From Clostridia bacterium (GTDB taxonomy: Bacteria > Bacillota_E > SLMV01 > PUMD01): DNA of 8,201 nucleotides. Under the pieces are notes generated by a model, which ran no database searches, was not told the origin of the DNA, and was given only the letters and a program-made list of their open reading frames with translations. Shown piece after piece: positions 1 to 5,700 of this stretch (positions are counted from its first letter, which is position 1; each line of letters begins with the position of its first letter). The stretch is from positions 1 to 8,201 of the forward strand of contig PWUB01000254.1 of the NCBI GenBank assembly GCA_003563755.1. The letters run 5' to 3'. Position numbers and translations under genes: made by a program.

Positions 1-99
1 CTCGAGTTCGCAAGGGAGACGGGGCTGGGTGCCCCCGGCGACTGGAGGCCGACAGAGCCGGGTGTGCCCACTGACTGGGACCTGGTGGGTGAGATCTGA
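1..99 (+). CDS. C-terminal fragment of an unidentified protein
   Basis: The first base opens an uninterrupted frame of 32 codons ending in TGA at 97-99. The codons are mostly G- or C-ending and the peptide (ending PTDWDLVGEI) looks like ordinary protein rather than random frame. The start lies outside the window. I do not recognise the family from so short a tail. It runs convergently to the cell-wall hydrolase at 168-990, and the 68 nt between them contain an inverted repeat that could end transcription. Confidence 0.45.
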   Translation, partial: LEFARETGLGAPGDWRPTEPGVPTDWDLVGEI

Positions 100-115
100 A
101 CGCTTTAGAAGACAC

Positions 116-142
116 GGGCCGAAAACGATTCTCTCCCGGCCC
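116..142. terminator. Possible bidirectional terminator hairpin between convergent genes
   Basis: GGGCCG (116-121) and CGGCCC (137-142) form a perfect 6-bp GC stem with a 15-nt loop, between two convergent stop codons. No run of T follows on the plus strand, and on the minus strand only a weak pyrimidine stretch (GTGTCTTCT) follows. Position is the main support. A second palindrome, CAGGATCCTG (143-152), lies directly beside it. Confidence 0.3.
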
Positions 143-167
143 CAGGATCCTGACCCAGGATGAAATC

Positions 168-990
168 TCAGGGGTCCTGCAGCACCTCCGTGACCCTCCG
201 CAGGGCGTTCTCCAGCCTGCGAACCCTGGTCTCTAACCTCTCCAGCTGGCCGCGGGTCACAAACTCTCCCCCCGGTGCCTCCGCTGCCAGCATCTCGCCG
301 AGGAGATTCACTATGCGGTGCCCGTAGTCGCCGGCGGGAGCCCACCTGCCTCCCAGCTCCTCGACGCAGCAGATGCTGCCCGCCCAGGGCTGCTCGAGGA
401 CCAGGTGATAGCGACCGTGGGGTTCGCCGATGGGCTGTAGCCCGGTGTAGGCGGCGAGGTGGTTGAAGTGGCCCCTGACCCCCTCCTCCGGGGAAGGAAA
501 GGACTCGTGGTCCGTGGGCTCATCGCCGGCTGCATCCTGTGTCTTGATGCCCGCCCAGTTGTTCTGCTCCGGTCTCACGACGCCCCCGTAGTGACCGAAG
601 TGCGTCTCCAGGGCCGACTGCGCGTAAGCCACCTCGGGCCTGATTCTCGTTCTCTCACCGTACTCCCAGTACGGGGCCACGACGTCCTGGAAGCGCTGGT
701 GCGCCCCGCCGCCGGAGGCCCACCTCACCGCCGGCAGCCACGGGATCTGGGTGTCCGTTGACGTGAATGGAGAGGAACAGGTCGACTCCGGACCCATTAG
801 CGAGGCTGACTCGATCGGGCAGGGATACGTGCCTGTCATCCTCCCTCGTCATAAATACCTCGGCGCGGGATCCGCCCAGACGCTCCCGGAGTCTGAGCCC
901 GAGATCGAGGGTGAGATCCTTTTCGCGCAGCCCGTTACCGACGGCCCCGCTGTCCTCTCCCCCGTGGCCCGGATCGATGCATAGTTTCAC
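168..990 (-). CDS. Peptidoglycan hydrolase: half Amidase_3 domain joined out of frame to a glucosaminidase domain (frameshifted)
   Basis: Translation would start at GTG 990-988, about 7 nt after the good Shine-Dalgarno AGGGAGGT. The first about 90 residues are the front half of an N-acetylmuramoyl-L-alanine amidase (Amidase_3): DPGHGG with His9, LREKD with Glu23, and SIHVN with His76, the three expected zinc ligands. After the GGEV at residues 87-90 this frame degenerates and stops at 655. From about 720 a second frame, shifted by +1, encodes a glucosaminidase-type domain: ALETHFGHYGG with the likely catalytic Glu at 606-608, then RPEQNNWAGIK and EEGVRGHFNHLAAYTG. It ends in a short helical tail rich in R, L and E, with TGA at 168-170. 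The rear half of the amidase, which carries the catalytic Glu of the family, has no room in either frame. Read as one gene it would be about 274 codons. It may be a decayed gene, a deletion fusion plus sequencing error, or a frameshifted gene still in use. The domain identities are firm; the integrity is not. Confidence 0.75.
703..732 (-). other. Frame change and domain junction in the hydrolase gene
   Basis: On the coding strand the amidase frame reads through GGC GGT GAG GTG (732-721) and the glucosaminidase frame is open from about 719. Skipping one base between these points joins them. The intervening GGCGGCGGGGCG (713-702) contains a four-G run where an extra base could arise by slippage or miscalling. 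No recognisable programmed +1 site (slow codon or internal Shine-Dalgarno with stop) is evident, because the upstream frame stays open down to 655. Confidence 0.6.
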
Positions 991-1154
991 GTGTGTGACC
1001 TCCCTGAAAGCATGTACCGCGAAGGCGCAGGCATCGCCCTCGCCGTAGTGTCATATATTCGTTGCGCCCCGAAATCCTGTTATGGTCGCCCCGGGGAGGC
1101 GGACGCGAAGGATTCATGCATGATGGACAGGCCGTACGCATAAGGAGCCGGGGT

Positions 1155-1176
1155 CCTGCCGGTGAACCGGTGCAGG
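1155..1176. repeat. Stable imperfect hairpin in the hydrolase upstream region
   Basis: CCTGC (1155-1159) pairs with GCAGG (1172-1176), and inside it CGGT (1160-1163) pairs with ACCG (1166-1169), leaving a small bulge. It lies about 165 nt upstream of the hydrolase start and would be in its leader RNA only if transcription begins this far up. The role is unknown. Confidence 0.4.
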
Positions 1177-1185
1177 CTCGACCCC

Positions 1186-1199
1186 TCCCACCGGTGGGA
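1186..1199. repeat. Perfect 14-bp palindrome TCCCACCGGTGGGA
   Basis: TCCCACCGGTGGGA reads identically on both strands with no spacer, the form expected of a dimeric repressor operator rather than an RNA hairpin. It is only 10 nt from the neighbouring hairpin, which shares the CCGGT core. No regulator is encoded nearby in the window, so the partner is unknown. Confidence 0.4.
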
Positions 1200-1289
1200 C
1201 CTCTGCAGCAGGTCGCCGGAGAGTGGACCCCTCGCTCCACCCTGGCGGGACCTTCAGGCCTACCCCTGCACCGCCTGTTGGTGCCGCGC

Positions 1290-2147
1290 TTACAGGAAGA
1301 GTTTCATCAGCGCCTGGGTGCCGGCATCCTCATCGCCCCTTTCAGCCAGCTCCCTGTACAGCGACAGGGACAGCCGCAGGCCCGGCGTCATCAGCCCCAT
1401 CTCCTCGGCCGACTCCAGGGCTATGGTCATGTCCTTTATGAAGTGCTTGACGTAGAATCCAGGATCGAAATCCCCGGCGATCATCCTGGGAGCGAGGTTA
1501 CTGAGGGACCAGCTGCCCGCCGCTCCCGTGGTGATGCTGTCCAGCACCCGTTCGGGATCCAGGCCGGCTCTATCGGCATAGGCGATGGCCTCACAGACTC
1601 CGATCATGTTGGAGGCGATGGTGATCTGGTTGCACATCTTGGTGTGCTGGCCCGCTCCCGCGGGACCCTGCAGGACGATGTTGGCACCCATGACCTCGAA
1701 CACGGGGAGAACGGCCTCGAAGGCCTCCTCATCCGCACCCACCATGATAGCCAGGGCTGCCTTGCGGGCCCCGACATCACCGCCGGACACGGGGGCGTCC
1801 AGGGCGTGAACGCCCCGGGATTGAGCACGGCTGTAGATCTCCTCCGCCAGGGACGGCCGCGAAGTCGTCATGTCAATGACGTAGGAGCCCGGGCGGGCGT
1901 GCTCGAGGATGCCCTCCTCACCGAAGTACACCTCCTCGACATCCCTGGGAAATCCAACGATGGTTATGATCACATCCGAATCCGCTGCAACGTCACCGGG
2001 GCCGTCCTTCCATTGTGCTCCCGCCGCCACTACGTCCTCCGCCCTCGACCTGGTGCGGCTGTACACGTTGAGGGAGTATCCTGCCTTCAGTAGATTCAGG
2101 GCCATGCTCTTGCCCATGACTCCCGTGCCTACGAAACCGATGTCCAT
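1290..2147 (-). CDS. ykwC: NAD(P)-dependent beta-hydroxyacid dehydrogenase, YkwC-like
   Basis: 285 aa, the usual length of the 3-hydroxyisobutyrate dehydrogenase / tartronate semialdehyde reductase superfamily, cytosolic enzymes that oxidise or reduce short beta-hydroxyacids. Visible: Rossmann motif GFVGTGVMG (residues 4-12), substrate-binding DAPVSGG (117-123), and catalytic Lys170 in GQHTKMCNQ. The stretches DVEEVYFG, IDMTTSRPSLA and GFYVKHFIKDM match, from memory, Bacillus subtilis YkwC, whose substrate is not established. I place the start at ATG 2147-2145 because family members begin M-x-I-GF and AGGA lies 7 nt upstream. The frame stays open up to a TTG at 2183, with further ATGs at 2171 and 2162, so a start up to 12 codons earlier is possible. 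Spacers of about 300 and 400 nt isolate it from neighbouring genes. No clear promoter or terminator is visible. Family assignment is firm, substrate unknown. Confidence 0.93.
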   Translation of the reverse strand: MDIGFVGTGVMGKSMALNLLKAGYSLNVYSRTRSRAEDVVAAGAQWKDGPGDVAADSDVIITIVGFPRDVEEVYFGEEGILEHARPGSYVIDMTTSRPSLAEEIYSRAQSRGVHALDAPVSGGDVGARKAALAIMVGADEEAFEAVLPVFEVMGANIVLQGPAGAGQHTKMCNQITIASNMIGVCEAIAYADRAGLDPERVLDSITTGAAGSWSLSNLAPRMIAGDFDPGFYVKHFIKDMTIALESAEEMGLMTPGLRLSLSLYRELAERGDEDAGTQALMKLFL

Positions 2148-2215
2148 CTCCCCATCCTGCATCCCTATCATCCTTTCTTGCAACTGGGCGGGCCCTGAAC
2201 AAGAACCGTCCGCAG

Positions 2216-2234
2216 CCTCACGAAAACAGTGAGG
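2216..2234. repeat. 6-bp inverted repeat upstream of the YkwC-like gene
   Basis: CCTCAC (2216-2221) and GTGAGG (2229-2234) flank a 7-nt loop, about 70 nt upstream of the preferred start of the dehydrogenase gene. It could be an operator or a leader hairpin. No T-tract follows on either strand, so it is not a standard terminator. Confidence 0.35.
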
Positions 2235-2296
2235 GGCAAGAAGCGCGGCTCTCCCGCCAAAAGCCCCGGGCGCAGATCAGTGCTACCAGGGCACTT

Positions 2297-2401
2297 CTAG
2301 GCCCCTGCAGCATCCCCAGGGCCCATGATGTCACGGGTGACGAACCACTGATGGGTGATCCACTCGATGACCGCCAGCATTGCAGGGTACAGCCGGGACA
2401 T
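2297..2401 (-). CDS. Possible 34-aa small protein (or remnant)
   Basis: ATG at 2401-2399 to TAG at 2299-2297 encodes a peptide beginning MSRLYPAMLAVIEWITHQWF, with a Trp-rich hydrophobic middle. About three quarters of its codons end in G or C, as in the real genes here. The frame extends upstream without a stop to about 2516, but the residues there are Arg- and Pro-rich and look noncoding. No good Shine-Dalgarno precedes the ATG, and I recognise no family. It may be a small protein, the eroded end of a lost gene, or chance. Confidence 0.22.
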   Translation of the reverse strand: MSRLYPAMLAVIEWITHQWFVTRDIMGPGDAAGA

Positions 2402-2484
2402 ACAGGCGGTCCGAGAGCCCGTCACCGGTCGGTGCCTGCGCGGGTCAACCCTGCGCGTACCGGCGCCGCACGGGACGCGCGAAA

Positions 2485-2515
2485 CACCGCGCCGGAGCCA
2501 TCCACCGCGCCGGTG
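2485..2515. repeat. Direct repeat CACCGCGCCGG, second copy also an inverted repeat
   Basis: CACCGCGCCGG occurs at 2485-2495 and again at 2503-2513, start to start 18 nt apart. The second copy extends to CACCG-CGC-CGGTG (2503-2515), a 5-bp hairpin with a 3-nt loop. A related CACCG-GT-CGGTG lies at 2423-2434. The repeats sit just downstream of the lysine dehydrogenase-like gene on the minus strand, where they could form a weak transcript-end structure (TTT follows the minus-strand second copy). They could equally be protein-binding half-sites. Confidence 0.4.
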
Positions 2516-2543
2516 CCACAGTCATTCGGACCGCCGAGCAGTT

Positions 2544-3728
2544 CTACTCCGTTTTCTCGCCTATGTGAATGCCGCGCGCCGCGTATTCGCCGAGTATGTC
2601 GCGAAAGAGGTCCTCATCGGCACCCAGGCGTTCCGGCTCCACCACCCCGCGCTCGGATATGGTCCCGTCGCCGACCATCGGAGCCAGGATCGATCCGGTG
2701 TACCCGGTGGTCCGGCCCATGCTCAGGACGCCCGACGCCATGTCACGGTGGTCCATCATCTCGAAGACGTGGGTCACCGGTCCCCCATCCCTGGTACCTG
2801 TCACCTTCACCCTCATCACCGTCATGTCCCTCTCGTCATCGGAGAGCTTGAGCTTGGGGTCAAGCAGAACGGTGAGGAACCTCCGCGGTGAGATGACGGC
2901 ACCGTCCACCTCGACGGGCTCGGTGTCGAGCAGCCCGCACGCCTTCAGGGTCATGACTTTCTCGTAGTGGCCCCGGTACCTGATGGTCTTTTCGAAGACC
3001 TCCTTAACCCCATCGAACACGGGATCCTCGTACATGTGCAAAAGCGTTCCGAGGCCGTCGGTGAAGGCGGCCTCCAGCGGTTTCACCCCGGGGAACTCTA
3101 CGTGTTCGAGCTCTGATCCCGCGTCAACCGAGGTGAGGGAACCGTCCCTGATTATCCTGCACTCCTCGAAGAACTGGGTCCACACCCCGTCAAGACTCCA
3201 GACAGCCTTGTAGTCCAGGGGAGGTTCGGGCTTCTCCGGAATACCGCCCACGTAGATGTGAACCGTGTCCACCCGGTCGAGCCTGGCGGCACCGTATGCT
3301 GCCAGCATGTTGGTCAGGCCCGGTGCCACTCCGCAGCTGGGTATGACCGTCAAATCCAGCTGGCGCGCCCGTCGGTCGAACTCCCTGAGCCTGTCGTCGA
3401 ACTCACGGTTCTGGTAGAGTCCGTAGTCGATGAAGTGGGCCCCCGCCTCCAGGGCGGCCTCCAGGGGCGGTATCGAGACCATCCAGGGCACGGAGCTGAT
3501 CACCACCCGGCATTCTTCCTTGTCAATGAGCTCTGCCATGCTGCCGGGATCGGATGCATCCACCGTGGCGACGGTGACTATATCGGTGTCCAACCACGCG
3601 GCCGTCTCCTTCAGGGTGTCAACACTTCTTCCTGCGAGTACCACCCGCACTTCGGGGTGCATCCCGATGAGGTCCCAGGCGGAAGCGGCTCCCTGGATTC
3701 CAGATCCTCCGAGAATCAAGATATTCAC
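2544..3728 (-). CDS. Saccharopine dehydrogenase-fold oxidoreductase, lysine 6-dehydrogenase-like
   Basis: 394 aa. The N-terminus is a Rossmann domain (MNILILGGSGIQG, residues 1-13), followed by the Sacchrp_dh catalytic region. Recognisable blocks are GVAPGLTNML (133-142), YVGGIPEKPEPPLDY (159-173), KTIRYRGHYEK (247-257) and GRTTGYTGSILAPM (338-351). These blocks and their order resemble, from memory, Geobacillus-type L-lysine 6-dehydrogenase, which deaminates lysine with NAD to allysine / piperideine-6-carboxylate. Lysine specificity is an inference; other saccharopine-dehydrogenase-like enzymes act on different amino acids. I choose GTG 3728-3726 as start because AGGTAGGTG precedes it by about 6 nt and it begins exactly at the beta-strand. 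A GTG three codons earlier (3737) sits too close to its AAAGG. It is cytosolic, with no signal peptide or membrane helix. It stands alone, 190-200 nt from rubrerythrin, with which I see no functional link. Confidence 0.88.
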   Translation of the reverse strand: MNILILGGSGIQGAASAWDLIGMHPEVRVVLAGRSVDTLKETAAWLDTDIVTVATVDASDPGSMAELIDKEECRVVISSVPWMVSIPPLEAALEAGAHFIDYGLYQNREFDDRLREFDRRARQLDLTVIPSCGVAPGLTNMLAAYGAARLDRVDTVHIYVGGIPEKPEPPLDYKAVWSLDGVWTQFFEECRIIRDGSLTSVDAGSELEHVEFPGVKPLEAAFTDGLGTLLHMYEDPVFDGVKEVFEKTIRYRGHYEKVMTLKACGLLDTEPVEVDGAVISPRRFLTVLLDPKLKLSDDERDMTVMRVKVTGTRDGGPVTHVFEMMDHRDMASGVLSMGRTTGYTGSILAPMVGDGTISERGVVEPERLGADEDLFRDILGEYAARGIHIGEKTE

Positions 3729-3814
3729 GAGAAACACCTACCTTTCGTATGAGACTTCTGGATGCTTCGGCTGATTCCTTCGTGGATGGGATCCAAACTC
3801 GAGTTGTGGGCTCC

Positions 3815-3843
3815 GGGACCCGGGGGAAGCGGGACCGGGGGAA
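3815..3843. repeat. Imperfect tandem repeat of GGGACC(C)GGGGGAA
   Basis: GGGACCCGGGGGAA (3815-3828) is followed by GGGACCGGGGGAA (3831-3843), a 16-nt period with one base lost in the second copy. It lies in the spacer between rubrerythrin and the lysine dehydrogenase-like gene. It probably arose by slippage. A regulatory role upstream of the dehydrogenase is possible but unsupported. Confidence 0.4.
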
Positions 3844-3860
3844 ATCTACTGGGTGGCAAA

Positions 3861-3904
3861 GGGGCCGCCCGACCGTGTTGAAGGGGAGACGGCAGCGCGG
3901 CCCC
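3861..3904 (-). terminator. Probable terminator of rubrerythrin
   Basis: GGGGCCGC (3861-3868) and GCGGCCCC (3897-3904) make a perfect 8-bp GC stem, with an inner CCGT/ACGG pairing (3873-3876, 3889-3892) shortening the loop. On the minus strand the stem starts 24 nt after the rubrerythrin stop and is followed by TTT. The T-tract is short for a classical intrinsic terminator, so confidence is moderate. Confidence 0.45.
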
Positions 3905-3927
3905 ATGTGCTGATCCAGTATGGCGAT

Positions 3928-4422
3928 CTACTCTACCTCTTTGAAGGCCCTGGGTCCGGCTCCGCAGATGGGGCACGTGTCGACGAGAGAAGTCTCGACA
4001 TTTCCGCATACGGTGCAGAGGTACAGATCCATCTCCCCGTCGCTGTCGAGGTCATCAAGGATCTTCTTGTACAGGTCGGCGTGTACCTTCTCAGCCTTCA
4101 TGGCGTAGCGGAAGGACCGGGCTGCCGCCTTCTCCCCGGCCTCCTCGGCCCGGGCGAGCATCGGCGGGTACATGCTCTCGAACTCGAAGGTTTCTCCGTC
4201 GACGCCCTCCTGGAGGTTGTCGGCCGTGGACCCCACACCGTTCATCGCACGCAGGTGGGAGTGGGCGTGGATCGTCTCCGCCTCGGCGGCCGCCCTGAAC
4301 ATCCTGGCAGCGTTCGCATAGCCTTCCTTCTCCGCCTTGTCAGCGAAGGCCAGGTACTTGCGGTTGGCCTGGGATTCCCCGGCGAAGGCCTCCTTCAGGT
4401 TCTTCAGTGTCTTTTCGTCCAT
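3928..4422 (-). CDS. rbr: Rubrerythrin
   Basis: 164 aa, short-end typical for rubrerythrin, a cytosolic non-haem diiron peroxidase that reduces hydrogen peroxide in anaerobes using electrons from rubredoxin or NADH-linked donors. The ferritin-like part shows FAGES with Glu16, the first ExxH (Glu49, His52), the EEAGEKAAARSF helix (93-104) and the second ExxH (Glu111, His114). The C-terminal rubredoxin-like domain has CTVC (136-139) and CPIC (150-153) to hold the Fe(SCys)4 centre, so both metal sites look intact. The start ATG 4422-4420 follows the purine-rich AGAGAGGGTGGTG. A good sigma-A promoter, a palindromic possible operator and a probable terminator make this a single-gene unit. Its role would be oxidative-stress defence, consistent with an anaerobic host. 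Confidence 0.96.
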   Translation of the reverse strand: MDEKTLKNLKEAFAGESQANRKYLAFADKAEKEGYANAARMFRAAAEAETIHAHSHLRAMNGVGSTADNLQEGVDGETFEFESMYPPMLARAEEAGEKAAARSFRYAMKAEKVHADLYKKILDDLDSDGEMDLYLCTVCGNVETSLVDTCPICGAGPRAFKEVE

Positions 4423-4445
4423 GGGACACCACCCTCTCTTGATGA

Positions 4446-4454
4446 TAACTGTTA
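4446..4454. promoter_or_regulatory. Possible operator TAACTGTTA between rubrerythrin promoter and start
   Basis: TAAC-T-GTTA is an odd-centred palindrome about 13-21 nt downstream of the rubrerythrin -10 box and about 24 nt before the start codon, well placed to block transcription or affect the leader. Rubrerythrin genes are often under peroxide- or iron-sensing repressors (PerR/Fur type), but this short site does not match the longer PerR consensus well. Regulator unknown. Confidence 0.3.
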
Positions 4455-4466
4455 CTTTCTAGTATG

Positions 4467-4496
4467 AGTATAATCGATGAATATCCCTGGAGGCAA
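4467..4496 (-). promoter_or_regulatory. Sigma-A-type promoter of rubrerythrin
   Basis: On the minus strand -35 TTGCCT (4496-4491) and -10 TATACT (4472-4467) are separated by 18 nt. Five of six bases match the consensus at the -10 and four of six at the -35. Transcription would begin near 4460, giving a leader of roughly 40 nt. Confidence 0.65.
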
Positions 4497-4541
4497 CACC
4501 GGAAAGCTTCGTGACCTGCCGCACTCCTCCCGGGGCGTGGG

Positions 4542-5438
4542 TTACCTTTCGCCGTCCATCCACTCGCGCTCCCTCTGTTCCTTGAATCTCTCGATCCGCT
4601 CGCGCCAGGATTCGTCATCTCCCGAGCGTTGCTGGTGACGGGGCCCCCCATCCAACACGTACCGGGAACCGTAATCCAGGAGGTCCGGAGCCTCCGACGG
4701 CCCCGATCCGCCGTGGCTGAGACGGGTGCCGGTATAAACCTGCACCTGGTTGAAACCGCACTGATCGCAGTGGAAGTGGCCCTCGTTTACCATCGGCACC
4801 GTGTTGCCGTAGAGGTCTAACTGGGGTTGAATGAGCGTGTTTTCGTCCACGAGCTTGAACGGCCTGCCCGTGCAGTAAGGGCAGGGCCTTGCTGTCAGGT
4901 AAGTCACTCCCCTGTAGATCCCGAATCCGAGGACGCACGCGAAAACCAGGAGCACCACCGTGCCCGAGATCCCCCCGGTACCCACATGAAGGATGGTGGA
5001 CTCAGCCCCGGTCCAACGGTTGACGGAGTATACGAAAGAATGCGTCGGCGTGCTGGGCGCCTCCGTCCCACTGTATCCCCGGAGGGTGACCCGCCAGTGC
5101 AGTGGGCTGGCTGCCTCCCGGCGCTCGGTGACCTCCATGAAGCCGGGCACCTGCACAAAAGCCTGGTCTAGCACCTGGTGCGGAACACTCGCCGGCATAT
5201 ACCAGAAGTGTTGTGAAAGAAAAACGAGGATGACCAGGGTGATCATACCTCCCACGAGTAGGGAGACATCCCGCCGGCTCATCTCCCGTGGTGAGTGGGC
5301 AGCGGCATCCTCCTCGCTGAGACGGACGGAAGAGGAAACCGTTGCGTACTCTCCCCGGATGTTGGCACGGGCACTCCGAAGGATCAGTGCTCCGAGCAGA
5401 ACAGCCAGGGCCAGCGTTACCATGGGAATGAAGGACAT
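4542..5438 (-). CDS. Unrecognised three-helix membrane protein with cytoplasmic zinc ribbon
   Basis: 298 aa; I do not recognise the family. The start is ATG 5438-5436, fixed by a near-perfect Shine-Dalgarno GGAGGTGAT. The frame is open far upstream, but that part is antisense to the radical SAM gene and not credible. Hydrophobic helices lie at about residues 4-20, 58-77 and 157-177. Residues 22-57 between the first two are charged, and 78-155 between the second and third form a soluble domain with no obvious motif. After the third helix come CPYC (186-189) and CDQC (224-227), a zinc-ribbon pair, then a charged tail (KEQREREWMDGER). By the positive-inside rule the ribbon and tail are probably cytoplasmic and the 78-155 domain outside. 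It is divergent from the radical SAM / spermidine-synthase-like operon, which may hint at related function. No clear terminator separates it from rubrerythrin downstream, so read-through is possible. Confidence 0.82.
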   Translation of the reverse strand: MSFIPMVTLALAVLLGALILRSARANIRGEYATVSSSVRLSEEDAAAHSPREMSRRDVSLLVGGMITLVILVFLSQHFWYMPASVPHQVLDQAFVQVPGFMEVTERREAASPLHWRVTLRGYSGTEAPSTPTHSFVYSVNRWTGAESTILHVGTGGISGTVVLLVFACVLGFGIYRGVTYLTARPCPYCTGRPFKLVDENTLIQPQLDLYGNTVPMVNEGHFHCDQCGFNQVQVYTGTRLSHGGSGPSEAPDLLDYGSRYVLDGGPRHQQRSGDDESWRERIERFKEQREREWMDGER

Positions 5439-5441
5439 ACT

Positions 5442-5450
5442 ATCACCTCC
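5442..5450 (-). promoter_or_regulatory. Shine-Dalgarno site that fixes the start of the membrane zinc-ribbon gene
   Basis: GGAGGTGAT on the minus strand is complementary to the 16S rRNA 3' end almost throughout and stands 3 nt from ATG 5438 (about 7 nt from the GGAGG core). It settles the start inside a much longer open frame. Confidence 0.8.
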
Positions 5451-5452
5451 TA

Positions 5453-5668
5453 TTACAGGATATTCGGCAATCCCCCGACCGGGGGGAGGACGATTGCGGC
5501 TGCCTCGGATTCCCCGAGGGCCTTCTGATCCTCTCGGACGCACATCAGGGTGCATGGTATATCTTCGCGGACGGGGGCGATAGTCCTGCTCTCGGCACGT
5601 GTGGGGAGGGCTCCCTTCCGAGGCCGATCGCACAGAGCACAGCGGGACGGGGGGACGCTGATCGACAC
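5453..5668 (-). CDS. Possible 71-aa Cys-containing small protein
   Basis: GTG 5668-5666 to TAA 5455-5453, ending 14 nt before the ATG of the membrane zinc-ribbon gene, an operon-like spacing. Base composition by codon position looks coding (about 68, 56 and 73 percent GC at positions 1, 2 and 3 by hand count). The peptide has CALC near residue 10 and CTLMC near 39-43, possible metal ligands, but matches no family I know. Against it: AAGG abuts the GTG, leaving no spacing for a normal ribosome binding site, and its start lies against the divergent plus-strand promoter at 5671-5700. It is either a small partner of the membrane protein or chance. Confidence 0.3.
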   Translation of the reverse strand: MSISVPPSRCALCDRPRKGALPTRAESRTIAPVREDIPCTLMCVREDQKALGESEAAAIVLPPVGGLPNIL

Positions 5669-5670
5669 CC

Positions 5671-5700
5671 TTGTTCATATCGAAGAGGTTACTGTATACT
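5671..5700 (+). promoter_or_regulatory. Sigma-A-type promoter for the radical SAM operon
   Basis: -35 TTGTTC (5671-5676) and -10 TATACT (5695-5700) with an 18-nt spacer. Transcription would start near 5707 and leave a leader of about 150 nt before the GTG at 5859. The surrounding GTATAC is self-complementary, so polymerase might also be drawn to the opposite strand, but no good minus-strand -35 is visible. Confidence 0.55.

Larger units (their letters stand above)
991..1289. other. 299-nt intergenic spacer with inverted repeats, no convincing gene
   Basis: This spacer separates the end of the YkwC-like gene from the start of the cell-wall hydrolase, both on the minus strand. No frame looks coding. 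It holds the hydrolase ribosome binding site (998-1007), an A/T-rich patch around 1051-1059 (minus-strand TATATG) that could be a weak -10 element without a clear -35, and the two inverted repeats listed separately. It also has a 10-bp palindrome TCATGCATGA (1114-1123) and a GTGGA/TCCAC hairpin near 1223-1240. I compared it with common riboswitch and T-box signatures from memory and found no match I would defend. Confidence 0.5.
2148..2543. other. 396-nt intergenic spacer with hairpins, CACCG repeats and a possible micro-ORF
   Basis: The region lies between the lysine dehydrogenase-like gene and the YkwC-like gene, both on the minus strand. It contains the hairpin at 2216-2234, a possible 34-codon ORF at 2297-2401, the short inverted repeat GTCACGGGTGAC (2330-2341), CACCGGTCGGTG (2423-2434) and the direct repeats at 2485-2515. 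I could not identify a convincing sigma-A promoter for the YkwC-like gene in it, nor a classical terminator with a T-tract for the upstream gene. Confidence 0.5.

Noticed and set aside
143..161. CAGGATCCTG palindrome with the extra CAGGAT as a terminator
   Set aside because: The competing stem has only 6 bp with a 3-nt loop and there is no T-tract; the neighbouring GGGCCG/CGGCCC repeat is the better candidate.
1134..1260. Possible riboswitch or T-box leader (GGGTGGAGCG on the minus strand, CCGGTGAACCGG on the plus strand)
   Set aside because: The sequence lacks the rest of the T-box (AGGGTGGNACCGCG with an antiterminator) and the cobalamin-riboswitch core elements, and the downstream gene is not a typical target.
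1062..2093. 343-codon plus-strand open frame
   Set aside because: It is opposite the YkwC-like gene, whose motifs are complete; the plus-strand product is low-complexity and has no family signature.
1290..3728. A lysine-degradation operon formed by the two dehydrogenase genes
   Set aside because: They are separated by about 400 nt without a shared promoter, the substrates are unproven, and no other lysine pathway gene is present.
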